A DNA stretch of 64,000 nucleotides from Paenibacillus sp. 1781tsa1 (GTDB taxonomy: Bacteria > Bacillota > Bacilli > Paenibacillales > Paenibacillaceae). This document shows positions 54,335 through 62,472 of this stretch, piece after piece; the first letter of the stretch is position 1, and the number at the start of each line of letters is the position of its first letter. Where the stretch lies: the NCBI RefSeq assembly GCF_024159265.1, contig NZ_JAMYWY010000001.1, forward strand, positions 310,001-374,000, given 5' to 3'. Position numbers and translations under genes: made by a program. The notes below the pieces were generated by a model. That model searched no databases. It was not told the DNA's origin and saw nothing but the letters and a program-made list of their open reading frames with translations.

Positions 54335-56020
54335 GTGAAACCTGTTGTTATGGACAACAACCGTATTTTTCGGAGAGTGGGCGTGATTCTGGCCCTCTTT
54401 CTGCTGACCATAAGTATTGGCGTGCCGCTCTTGCTGATTTTCTGGCAAAGTGTCTATGTGGACGGACAATGGGACTGGATGGCCCCGATTCGCACGATTA
54501 CGGGACATCATCTGTCGGGTGTACTGCTGAATTCCGTCTGGCTTGGTGTCTGCGTGGTGGCGGTAACTACATTGTTGGCACTGCCGCTCGCCTGGATGAT
54601 GGCAAAGACCCGGATGGGCGAACATCGCTGGGTCGATGTAATCCTGATGATTCCATTCATGACTCCGCCGTATATCGGTTCCATGGGATGGATTCTGTTT
54701 ATGCAAAAAGGGGGATACCTCCAGCAATGGATACCCTCATCTGCAAGTTGGAGTGAAATGTTCTTCAGCTTCTGGGGTATGGTGCTCATCATGAGCTTGC
54801 ACCTGTTCCCCTTCTTGTACCTGCTGCTTCGGGATGCATTGATTCGCATCGGTGGCAATCTGGAAGAAGCGGGAGCCGTGCACGGTGCACGTGCAGGGTA
54901 CCGTTTCAGACGCATTATTTTACCCTTGTTGTTGTCGTCCTACGGCATGGGGATCATGCTGGTCTTTGTCAAAACGATTGCGGAATTCGGTACACCGGCA
55001 ACCTTCGGGCGCAAGATTGGCTATTATGTCATGACCTCCGAAATTCATAAGTACATCTCCAGTTGGCCGATTGATTTCGGCAAGGCGACTTCACTGGCAT
55101 CGGTGCTGCTGTCCGTCTGTCTGGTGATGTGGTATATGCAGTCTGCCATGAGCCGAAAATTCACGTATCGTCTGGTGGGTGGCAAAGGGCAACGTTCGAA
55201 GCGATATTCCCTTCGTGGGGGAGCAGGATGGTTGTGCGGGGTGTATCTTGCGATCCTGTTGATCCTGTCGGTAGGTATCCCGTATTTCTCCATCATTGCC
55301 GCTTCGACCATGAAGCTGCGGGGATCGGGACTCGCTTTTGATAATCTCACCTTGGATCATTACAGAGAGCTCTTATCTTGGGGATCGGTGAGTATGAAGG
55401 CCATCGGGAACAGTCTGGGATTATCCCTCGCGGCTTCAACTGTTGCTGTTATTATCGGGACGGGGTTTGCGCTGGCGATCGGCAGATCATCTTCATTCAT
55501 GCAGCGTGTGATTGACTTGTTCAGTCTGTTGCCTAATACGGTCCCAGGTATCGTGATGGTCGTGGGTCTGATTCTCTTCTGGAACTCACCCTGGATGCCA
55601 GTCACGTTGTATAACACCTATGGCATGGTTGTTCTCACGTACGTTGTTCTCTTCTTGCCTTACACCGTGCAGTATGTAAAATCGAGCTTTACCCAGATTG
55701 ACGGAACATTGTTCCAGGCGGGTCAAGTGTTTGGCGGGAAGCCGCTGTATATTCTGCGGCGAATCCTGATCCCATTGATTCTGCCCGGCATGCTGGCGGG
55801 CTGGATGATGACCTTTACGATTGCAACAAGGGAACTGGTGGGTTCGTTGTTGATTCTTCCGCCGTCCATGCAGACGTCGGCTACGTATATTTTTGCCCAA
55901 TTTGAACAAGGTCAAGTGTCGCTCGGAATGGCGATGGCCGTTGTGACTGTAGGCATGACGGTGCTCATGCTGCTTGGAATCGAAATGCTGAATTCAAAGA
56001 GAAAGTGGAATGCATCATGA
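54335..56020 (+). CDS. ABC transporter permease, fused two-domain (FbpB type)
   Basis: The product is a 561-residue permease made of two BPD_transp_1 halves in one chain, about 12 membrane segments. EAA loops are NLEEAGAVHGARAGYRFRRI (about 175-195) and TLFQAGQVFGGKPLYILRRI (about 460-480). I chose the GTG at 54335 because GAGGTG is six bases before it; a GTG nine bases earlier overlaps that site. Its stop overlaps the ATG of the next gene. Confidence 0.92.
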   Translation: MKPVVMDNNRIFRRVGVILALFLLTISIGVPLLLIFWQSVYVDGQWDWMAPIRTITGHHLSGVLLNSVWLGVCVVAVTTLLALPLAWMMAKTRMGEHRWVDVILMIPFMTPPYIGSMGWILFMQKGGYLQQWIPSSASWSEMFFSFWGMVLIMSLHLFPFLYLLLRDALIRIGGNLEEAGAVHGARAGYRFRRIILPLLLSSYGMGIMLVFVKTIAEFGTPATFGRKIGYYVMTSEIHKYISSWPIDFGKATSLASVLLSVCLVMWYMQSAMSRKFTYRLVGGKGQRSKRYSLRGGAGWLCGVYLAILLILSVGIPYFSIIAASTMKLRGSGLAFDNLTLDHYRELLSWGSVSMKAIGNSLGLSLAASTVAVIIGTGFALAIGRSSSFMQRVIDLFSLLPNTVPGIVMVVGLILFWNSPWMPVTLYNTYGMVVLTYVVLFLPYTVQYVKSSFTQIDGTLFQAGQVFGGKPLYILRRILIPLILPGMLAGWMMTFTIATRELVGSLLILPPSMQTSATYIFAQFEQGQVSLGMAMAVVTVGMTVLMLLGIEMLNSKRKWNAS

Positions 56021-57651
56021 TCAAACTTAACGTATGGGGCGGTGCAGGCGAACATGGACGTTCCGCCTATCTTCTGAGCGGGAGCCGGTTTCGCCTTTTG
56101 CTGGATTGTGGTGTCAAAAAAGAAGGCATGGGCCAGTATCCGCTGATTGATCCGGAGATTGTACCACAAGTGGACGCGGTCCTCTTGTCCCACGCCCATG
56201 AGGATCATTCAGTCGCCATCCCATTGCTGTATAAGATGGGCTACCAGGGTGAAGTGTGGACGACAAGGGAGACGAGGGAGCAGTTGGGTACGTATTTTCG
56301 GGCATGGCGCAGCAACATGGAACGAGCAGGACATGTAATACCATATGACAAAGCTGACGAGCTACGTATTCGATACAGGTTCCTGGAAAACGAAGCAGAG
56401 CGAGGCCATTGGTTTGAAATCATACCTGGGGTGGCGGCAGTCTGGGGGCGTAGCGGGCATCTGGCGGGTTCGGTCTGGTTCGGTCTTGAGATGGAGGGCA
56501 AGCGGGTTCTGTACTCCGGCGATTATACGTCGGAGTCTATGCTTCTACAGAATGACGATGTGGCCGACGGATTCCGGCGGGCAGACCTGAATCGCCATAG
56601 CCGCGTATGGGCTGCTCCTGTTCCAATTCAAAGCCTTCAGGATATGTCCAACTCCAACGCGCCCAATGCAAAAACGGATGCGAACAGCGAACAGGCCAGC
56701 GAGTTGGTAATGGGCCAAGCTATGGGACAGACGCTGGCTGATCAAGCAGTATATGCTCAGACCCTTGCTGCTACAGGATCTACCGGATCAGAGACAGCAC
56801 TAGGCTCATCTGCAGTGATACACAGCAACATCCTTACCGAGCAAATGCACATGAGAGAAAGTATAGAAGCTATGGCATCCATGTCTAACTCATACCAGGT
56901 TAAGCTTGATCTGGCGATCGTGGATGCTGCCTATGGTACGGACCAGGATACGCAGGCGGATAAACTGCAACAACTGGAGAGCGCGATCAGTAGTGCGATT
57001 GCTCGGGGGGGCAAGGTGTTATTACCCATGCCTGCGGTGGGCCGCGGCCAGGAGATGATCCTATGGGCACAGCAATGTTTTCAGGACATTCCCATGATTG
57101 TGGAACAGAAACTGGTGGATGGAATGACTCAGTTACATCGTGTTCCCTATTGGCTCAGGAAGGGAGAACTGACTCGGGAAGGTTCGCCTGCGGACAGCAT
57201 CGATCATTTTCTGAGCGGAGAAGGTTGGGCAAAGACATCTACCGAGGAAGAACGTCTGCAGTTGCTGGAACAACATCATGCTTCCCTATGGTTTGTGCCG
57301 GACGGCATGATGCAGTCCTCTCTTGCACGTTGGTATTATGAGAAATGGGCATCTAATGAAAAAAATCTGATTCTGCTCACCGGGCATGTTGCTGCCGGAA
57401 CTTTTGCCGATGAGTTATTGAAAAATCCAGAAGAGTATGGCAAATGTGAAGTTAGGAAATTGCGTTACAAAGTTCATCAGGGTTGGAGGGATGTCGAGCA
57501 GATGTTGGGCCGGATCTCTGCACGTCATACGGTCCTTGTGCATACTGACCTTGTGGAAACGGAAAGGTTGAGACAGGGTTTGCTTGATGAAGGTTCATCT
57601 GCGGAAGCTGATATCTATGCGTTGTCTCCAGGAGATGAGTTATCCTTTTAA
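56017..57651 (+). CDS. Metallo-beta-lactamase/beta-CASP family hydrolase
   Basis: The product is a 544-residue protein in the CPSF/RNase J-like class of metallo-beta-lactamase enzymes. Metal motifs: LLSHAHEDHS, GRSGHLAGS and YSGDYTSES. Beta-CASP-like pieces follow: LAIVDAAYG (motif A Asp), LPMPAVGRGQEMILWAQQ, LLTGHVAAGTFADELL and VLVHTDLVETERL. Residues about 195-290 form a Ser/Ala/Gln/Asn-rich insertion between the metal core and the beta-CASP part. ATG 56017 overlaps the permease stop (ATGA), so it is translationally coupled to the importer. The usual activity is RNA cleavage; a small-molecule or phosphonate substrate is conceivable here (inference). Confidence 0.88.
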   Translation: MIKLNVWGGAGEHGRSAYLLSGSRFRLLLDCGVKKEGMGQYPLIDPEIVPQVDAVLLSHAHEDHSVAIPLLYKMGYQGEVWTTRETREQLGTYFRAWRSNMERAGHVIPYDKADELRIRYRFLENEAERGHWFEIIPGVAAVWGRSGHLAGSVWFGLEMEGKRVLYSGDYTSESMLLQNDDVADGFRRADLNRHSRVWAAPVPIQSLQDMSNSNAPNAKTDANSEQASELVMGQAMGQTLADQAVYAQTLAATGSTGSETALGSSAVIHSNILTEQMHMRESIEAMASMSNSYQVKLDLAIVDAAYGTDQDTQADKLQQLESAISSAIARGGKVLLPMPAVGRGQEMILWAQQCFQDIPMIVEQKLVDGMTQLHRVPYWLRKGELTREGSPADSIDHFLSGEGWAKTSTEEERLQLLEQHHASLWFVPDGMMQSSLARWYYEKWASNEKNLILLTGHVAAGTFADELLKNPEEYGKCEVRKLRYKVHQGWRDVEQMLGRISARHTVLVHTDLVETERLRQGLLDEGSSAEADIYALSPGDELSF

Positions 57652-57666
57652 AAGCGGGAAAGAATG

Positions 57667-57701
57667 AACAGGTTTTCGCTGAGGGCGAGAGCCTGTTTTG
57701 G
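57667..57701 (+). terminator. Terminator of the ABC/beta-CASP operon
   Basis: AACAGG and CCTGTT with an inner TTCGC/GCGAG pairing, followed by TTTTGG. Moderate strength. Confidence 0.65.
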
Positions 57702-57772
57702 CGTACCGTTCTTGCCTTTATATCGGAAAGAGTAGGAAAAGATACATAGAGAGTGGTTAACCTTTATCCGGT

Positions 57773-57787
57773 GTAATTTAATTTTAC
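57773..57787. promoter_or_regulatory. Candidate MurR operator upstream of anmK
   Basis: GTAATTTAATTTTAC is a near-perfect palindrome ending eight bases before the anmK -35. Its minus-strand form shares the 12-mer GTAAAATTAAAT with the site at 62176. Confidence 0.65.
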
Positions 57788-57794
57788 ATAAAGT

Positions 57795-57823
57795 TTGACT
57801 TGTGAAATTTTATATCATATACT
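57795..57823 (+). promoter_or_regulatory. anmK promoter
   Basis: TTGACT (57795-57800), 17 bases, TATACT (57818-57823): close to the sigma-A consensus. Confidence 0.8.
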
Positions 57824-57879
57824 GGGTAAAATGTTGGCAGATGACGTGATCATCGGGTCTTGCAGGAGGTTGGAAATGG

Positions 57880-59109
57880 ATGGATACAGGCAGCTATCCG
57901 ATATGGGAGAAGTATCGTTTGAAGCAGGAGCATCTGGTCATCGGACTAATGTCAGGGACGTCTCTGGACGGAACGGATGCGGCGCTGGTGCGTATTCAAA
58001 CCGATATGAGCGGGGCATTACAGCAGATTGAGCTGGTTGATTTCGTATGTGTGCCGTATTCGAATGGATTGAGAGACGTACTGATCCGGTTATGTTCACC
58101 GGGGACAGCTCGTGTCGACGAACTCACAGCCGCGCATTTTGGTGTATCGGAGTGGTATGCGCATAGTGTTACGGAACTGATGCGGTCTTCCGGTATCTCA
58201 ACGCAGCAGGTGGATGTGATTAGCATGCATGGACAGACGGTATGGCATGCTCCTGTAGCATCTGCGTTTCCAGGTCCAACGGGGGCAAGTATTGATGTGG
58301 TATCGACATTGCAGATCGGTGAATGTGCTGTCGTTCGAGAACGGACAGGACTGCCAGTGATTGGCAACCTGCGAGCCAGGGATATGGCGGCTGGTGGGGA
58401 AGGTGCTCCGCTTACGCCTTATGCGGATGCTCTGATGTTCCGTAGCCCGACAGAAGGGCGGTTGGTACAGAATATCGGCGGTATTGGAAATGTTACGGTG
58501 CTTCCATCCGAGTCATCTACCGAAGGTATTTCGGCTTTTGATACGGGACCAGGCAATATGGTGATGGACGCCATTGTGCGGCAGGCAACGGATGGGCGGC
58601 AGCATTATGATCCGAGTGGAAGCATTGCAGCACAGGGGAAGGTCGATCAGGGTCTGGTAGACCTGTGTTTGGAGGATGAGTATTTCAAACGACTTCCGCC
58701 GAAAAGTACCGGGCGGGAAGTATATGGCGCCGCTTATGCAGTGAGACTGATGGAGATGGCCGCAGCACGTTCCTTAACACTGGAAGATACGCTTGCTACT
58801 GCCACCTGTCTGACCGCGGAGACCATCGTGCGTGCAGTGAAGGATTTTATCCTGCCCAAGGTGCACATATCGGCCATGCTCGCCTGCGGTGGTGGCACTT
58901 CCAATGCCACGTTAATGGAGATGATCCGTCATAGACTTCCAAAGGAGATCCGTTTGGAACGAACAACAGATTACGGCATACCCGATGATGCACGGGAAGC
59001 CATTGGATTTGCTTTACTTGGCCATGAGGCACTTATGGGCAGAACCAATACACTCCCGGCAGTAACTGGCGCGAGACACGCCGTAATCTCAGGTAACCTG
59101 ACCCTGTAG
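57880..59109 (+). CDS. anmK: Anhydro-N-acetylmuramic acid kinase
   Basis: The product is a 409-residue ASKHA-fold kinase that opens and phosphorylates 1,6-anhydro-MurNAc to MurNAc-6-phosphate. Signatures: VIGLMSGTSLDGTDAALVRI at the start, HGQTVWHAP, QNIGGIGNVTVLP, FDTGPGNMVMDAIV and CGGGTSNATLMEMI. ATG 57880 follows AGGAGG at about 11 bases. First gene of the cell-wall recycling locus. Gram-positive anmK is less common than in enterics because it needs anhydro-muropeptides. Confidence 0.95.
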   Translation: MDTGSYPIWEKYRLKQEHLVIGLMSGTSLDGTDAALVRIQTDMSGALQQIELVDFVCVPYSNGLRDVLIRLCSPGTARVDELTAAHFGVSEWYAHSVTELMRSSGISTQQVDVISMHGQTVWHAPVASAFPGPTGASIDVVSTLQIGECAVVRERTGLPVIGNLRARDMAAGGEGAPLTPYADALMFRSPTEGRLVQNIGGIGNVTVLPSESSTEGISAFDTGPGNMVMDAIVRQATDGRQHYDPSGSIAAQGKVDQGLVDLCLEDEYFKRLPPKSTGREVYGAAYAVRLMEMAAARSLTLEDTLATATCLTAETIVRAVKDFILPKVHISAMLACGGGTSNATLMEMIRHRLPKEIRLERTTDYGIPDDAREAIGFALLGHEALMGRTNTLPAVTGARHAVISGNLTL

Positions 59110-59223
59110 TGCAGCAAGGCTTTTGAATGAGTCGGATATGCAATGGCATTTAATCAATTAGACTCTATTGGAATTATAAGATAAAATGCTTGTACATGAA
59201 TGCAGTATGGAAAGGAGGAGCGA

Positions 59224-60072
59224 ATGGAGAGCATGAAAGGTGGACTTGTACGTTTACGCGCATTAATGAATGACCTGACCCCATCGGAACGTAAGATCGG
59301 AGCTTATATTCTCGATCACCCACAAGAAACCGTCCAGTCCTCGGTGGCACAGTTATCCGAACGTAGCGGGGGCAGCCCGGCAGCTATTATTCGTCTCTGC
59401 AAATCGCTCGGGGTAGCGGGTTTCCAGGAACTGAAGCTTAAGATTGCTGGAGATTTACAGACGGATGAGCAATATAATTATACGGAGATTCGTCCCCAGG
59501 ACTCCATGGAGAGCATTATTCAGCATGTGTCCGCAAATAATATTCAGTCGGTGAAGGATACGGTTCATATTCTGGACCCACGTCTGGTGGAGAAGGCTGT
59601 GGATGTGCTTCATCGGGCAAACCGGATTTTTTTCTATGGGGTAGGGGCCTCGAACCTGATTGCGCTGGATGCACATTACAAGTTCATGCGAATCAATCGC
59701 ACAAGCTTTTCGTTTGCCGATCCGCATATGCAGATTTCGTCCGCAACGACGCTCCGCGAAGATGACGCAGTGGTATGTATCTCGTATTCAGGAGAGACAT
59801 CGAATGTAATCTCCTGTCTGAAGCATGCTCACGAAGGCGGTGCAGCGACAATCAGCATTACCAAGTGGGGGAGCAATACGCTCAGCAGTATGGCGGATGT
59901 GCCCCTGATGATTACGTCCACCGAAAGTGATATTCGGAGTGGAGCAACTTCGTCACGGATTGCCCAGTTGAACGTGATCGATATCCTGTATTTGGCCATT
60001 GCCAGTCGGGATTACAACCAGTCGGTGGAATATTTGGAGAAGAGCCGGCAGGCTATTCTGGAGCATAAATGA
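59224..60072 (+). CDS. MurR/RpiR-family transcriptional regulator
   Basis: The product is a 282-residue regulator. The N-terminal HTH_6 domain (about 1-75) reads LNDLTPSERKIGAYIL-like sequence with SVAQLSERSGGSPAAIIRLC; the SIS sugar-phosphate domain follows at about 110-260 with RIFFYGVGASNLIALDAHYK and VVCISYSGETSNVI. ATG 59224 follows AAAGGAGG. It probably senses MurNAc-6-P or a similar sugar phosphate and controls anmK and murQ through the AT-rich operators noted upstream of each (inference). Confidence 0.9.
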   Translation: MESMKGGLVRLRALMNDLTPSERKIGAYILDHPQETVQSSVAQLSERSGGSPAAIIRLCKSLGVAGFQELKLKIAGDLQTDEQYNYTEIRPQDSMESIIQHVSANNIQSVKDTVHILDPRLVEKAVDVLHRANRIFFYGVGASNLIALDAHYKFMRINRTSFSFADPHMQISSATTLREDDAVVCISYSGETSNVISCLKHAHEGGAATISITKWGSNTLSSMADVPLMITSTESDIRSGATSSRIAQLNVIDILYLAIASRDYNQSVEYLEKSRQAILEHK

Positions 60073-60084
60073 AGTAGAATCATA

Positions 60085-60125
60085 TGAATCCCCTTTCTGT
60101 TTATCATACAGGAGGGGATTTTTTG
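60085..60125 (+). terminator. Terminator after the MurR-type gene
   Basis: AATCCCCT and AGGGGATT with an inner CTGT/ACAG, then TTTTTTG. Confidence 0.85.
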
Positions 60126-60149
60126 ACGCGAATGATATCCGCTTTTCGA

Positions 60150-60196
60150 TAAAAAAAGCCCAAAAAGAGCCCAGACTGATGTCAGGCTCTTTCAAC
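60150..60196 (-). terminator. Terminator after murQ
   Basis: On the minus strand AAAGAGCC, a loop, and GGCTCTTT are followed by TTGGGCTTTTTTT. Confidence 0.85.
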
Positions 60197-60222
60197 TTCA
60201 AGGACAATGCGCCCTGCTTGGT

Positions 60223-61128
60223 TCAAGAAGGACCGGCAATGGCGCTGCGGACAAATCCGTCAGCCAGATCCAGTCTTCGCTGTGCTTCCACGGCGTCCAC
60301 ACCAGCCATCAGCATGACGATTGCCGTTTTTACATGACCGTCTGCACCGGCAAAGGCCTGTTCAATGTCCGCTTCATTCGCTCCGGTTGCCAGATGGATC
60401 ATGCGTTTGGCCCGATGGACAAGCTTCTCGTTCGAAGGGTTCAGATCAACCATGAAATTACGGTAAACCTTGCCCAGACGAATCATAGCGGTAGTGGTGA
60501 GCATGTTCAGAATCATTTTCTGGGCGCTGCCTGCCTTCATACGTGTTGAACCCATGACAACCTCTGGACCGACAACAGCCTCGATGCTTACATCAGCCAA
60601 AAGGGTCATCGGCGTACCTGCGTTGTTACTCAGGCTGATCACCGTAGCTCCGATCTCTCTGGCGTGTCTCATCGCGCCCAGCACATACGGCGTTCGCCCA
60701 CTGGCTGCAATGCCAACCACGACATCGTTTTCGTCTAATCCATGTTCATCAAGGTCCGCCGCTCCCAATTCCTCACTATCTTCAGCACCTTCAACCGGGT
60801 CCTTCACTGCCCGGAATCCCCCTGCAATAATACCTTGCACCATGGAGGGAGGGGTTCCATAGGTAGGCGGACATTCCGAAGCATCAAGTATCCCCAATCG
60901 TCCACTGGTGCCTGCACCTACATAGAATAGCCTGCCGCCAGACTGAAAGGCCTCCAAGATCCGGTCCGCCGCTTGGGCAATGACCGGAATCAGGGGTTGA
61001 ATAAGCTCTGCAATCCGTTGATCTTCCTTATTGATCAGTTCCATAATTTCTGCCGATGGCAATTCATCTATATGATCCGTTAGTGGATTGGGTTGTTCCG
61101 TTAATAATGAGTTCAGCATGTGATTCAT
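60223..61128 (-). CDS. murQ: N-acetylmuramic acid 6-phosphate etherase
   Basis: The product is a 301-residue SIS-domain lyase that removes lactate from MurNAc-6-P to give GlcNAc-6-P. Signatures: LLTEQPNPLTDHIDELPSAE at the start, YVGAGTSGRLGILDASECPP then TYGTPPSMVQGIIAGG, and GSTRMKAGSAQKMILNML. ATG 61128 is eight bases after AGGAGG; the frame is open to 61164 but without a ribosome site. It follows the BadF-type kinase gene on the minus strand. Confidence 0.95.
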   Translation of the reverse strand: MNHMLNSLLTEQPNPLTDHIDELPSAEIMELINKEDQRIAELIQPLIPVIAQAADRILEAFQSGGRLFYVGAGTSGRLGILDASECPPTYGTPPSMVQGIIAGGFRAVKDPVEGAEDSEELGAADLDEHGLDENDVVVGIAASGRTPYVLGAMRHAREIGATVISLSNNAGTPMTLLADVSIEAVVGPEVVMGSTRMKAGSAQKMILNMLTTTAMIRLGKVYRNFMVDLNPSNEKLVHRAKRMIHLATGANEADIEQAFAGADGHVKTAIVMLMAGVDAVEAQRRLDLADGFVRSAIAGPS

Positions 61129-61150
61129 CTGTACGGCCTCCTTCTCTCTT

Positions 61151-62113
61151 TTAGAATGATACATTCAGGGAACGGCGTCTTCTTGCCAGTAGTGCTGCAC
61201 CTACCGATGGAGCAGGGGCATCTTCACGATATACAAATTCCAACTCTCCATAATATCCCGATAACTTCTGGATAAATGTATTTCGGAAAAGTGCAGCGTA
61301 TCGAAACAGCGACCCGGACAGGACAACCTGAGTAGATGCAAATTCGGGATGACGGGCAATCAGCGCCTTGGCGGTATCCGCCAATTGTGCAGACTCATCG
61401 ATGATTAGTGCCCGGGCAGCCTCGTCCCCGGATTCAGCTGCCTCTATAGCAAGGCGGGCGATGGATGCTGTCTCGCTTTTGCCCCAATTCGTCTGATAGA
61501 CCAGCGACTTTAGCTCCGATATATCCCGAAGGTTCAGTTTCTTTAGAAGAAGCGGGGTTATACGGGTTGGAGGAAGAACACCATCATAGCTCTGCATGAC
61601 CGCTTGGAGTGCACGTTGTCCAATACGATAGCCGCTCCCTTCATCGCCGAGCAGATGACCCCAGCCTCCTGCGCGGTATCGTTCTCCTTCCAGCGTAAAT
61701 CCGTACACGATGGACCCTGTTCCAGAGATGCACAATACACCGTGAGTATGTCCGAGAGAGGCCATCAGGGCAATCTCTCCTTCGGATACAACCCAGACAG
61801 GACAGCTTTCTGATCCATGTCGATTACGACTCTTCATATAGTTATTTACTGCGTCGGCTATAAGTTGCCGTTCTTGAATTGTGTCTATACCTGACATACC
61901 AAGGCATATACCTTCACAATTTGTCGATAAATCACTTTTTAGATTGAATAGCTGTTCCAGCACTCGTTGCAGTTCGGAAAGGGCCTGTTCCAGGGGTACG
62001 CTGTGAGGATTCGTGGGACCGCCGCTGAGCCGGGCGAGAATTTCGCCAGATTCAGAAATGATTGCTGCATCAGTATTGGTACCGCCTCCATCTACGCCAA
62101 CATATACTCGCAA
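61151..62113 (-). CDS. BadF/BadG-type kinase, probable N-acetylglucosamine/muramate kinase
   Basis: The product is a 320-residue ASKHA ATPase of the BadF/BadG/BcrA/BcrD family, which includes GlcNAc kinases and the bacterial MurK kinases. The phosphate-1 motif is YVGVDGGGTNTDAAI; ICLGMSGID, VLCISGTGSIVYGF and GGWGHLLGDEGSGYRIG are typical. TTG start with GAGGTG eight bases before it. It sits 22 bases before murQ in one transcript, so it probably supplies MurNAc-6-P or GlcNAc-6-P to wall recycling. Confidence 0.88.
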   Translation of the reverse strand: MRVYVGVDGGGTNTDAAIISESGEILARLSGGPTNPHSVPLEQALSELQRVLEQLFNLKSDLSTNCEGICLGMSGIDTIQERQLIADAVNNYMKSRNRHGSESCPVWVVSEGEIALMASLGHTHGVLCISGTGSIVYGFTLEGERYRAGGWGHLLGDEGSGYRIGQRALQAVMQSYDGVLPPTRITPLLLKKLNLRDISELKSLVYQTNWGKSETASIARLAIEAAESGDEAARALIIDESAQLADTAKALIARHPEFASTQVVLSGSLFRYAALFRNTFIQKLSGYYGELEFVYREDAPAPSVGAALLARRRRSLNVSF

Positions 62114-62175
62114 AGTGGCTCACCTCGATTGCTTGAGTTTTCTTTTTACATAGTATAGAGGCATAAAATGAAAAA

Positions 62176-62190
62176 GTAAAATTAAATTTT
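62176..62190. promoter_or_regulatory. Candidate MurR operator over the kinase/murQ promoter
   Basis: GTAAAATTAAATTTT overlaps the -35 of the minus-strand promoter and shares 12 bases with the site before anmK. Confidence 0.6.
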
Positions 62191-62207
62191 ATAATAAAAA
62201 ATAATGT

Positions 62208-62222
62208 TGAATTTTTATTTCA
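62208..62222. promoter_or_regulatory. Second AT-rich inverted repeat
   Basis: TGAATTTTTATTTCA has TGAA/TTCA ends and an AT core, resembling MurR-type sites. Weaker evidence than the 12-mer match. Confidence 0.35.
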
Positions 62223-62272
62223 TAGCTCATATAATGAACTCAATCTACAATTTTGGAAGGAATTAATACTGT

Positions 62273-62295
62273 TAATGTCAACTAAGTTGACGTTA
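62273..62295. promoter_or_regulatory. Operator palindrome inside the sugar ABC promoter
   Basis: Arms TAATGTCAACT and AGTTGACGTTA around a central A pair at 10 of 11 positions. It lies between TTAATG (62272-62277) and TATATT (62294-62299), spaced 16 bases. The core GTCAACTAAGTTGAC is a perfect palindrome. The regulator is unknown. Confidence 0.65.
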
Positions 62296-62472
62296 TATTG
62301 CATTTAAGAGATTAATCCTGCGTACATTCAGGTCTAATCCATAAGGGAGGTGCATTTTCCTTACTGCCACGCTCAATAGTCTGTTAACCGTTTAAGGATG
62401 GATGATTTCAAAAGGGGTAGCATGGTTAAGCAATGCAATTATCAGGAGACGACACGCGAAGGAGATGAAGGC

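Larger units (their letters stand above)
62114..62472. other. Divergent control region between the kinase and sugar ABC genes
   Basis: AT-rich. It holds a kinase/murQ promoter (minus strand TTTACT at 62175-62180, 17 bases, TATACT at 62152-62157), an AT-rich operator over its -35, a second AT-rich repeat at 62208-62222, and a separate palindrome and promoter for the ABC genes. Confidence 0.65.
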
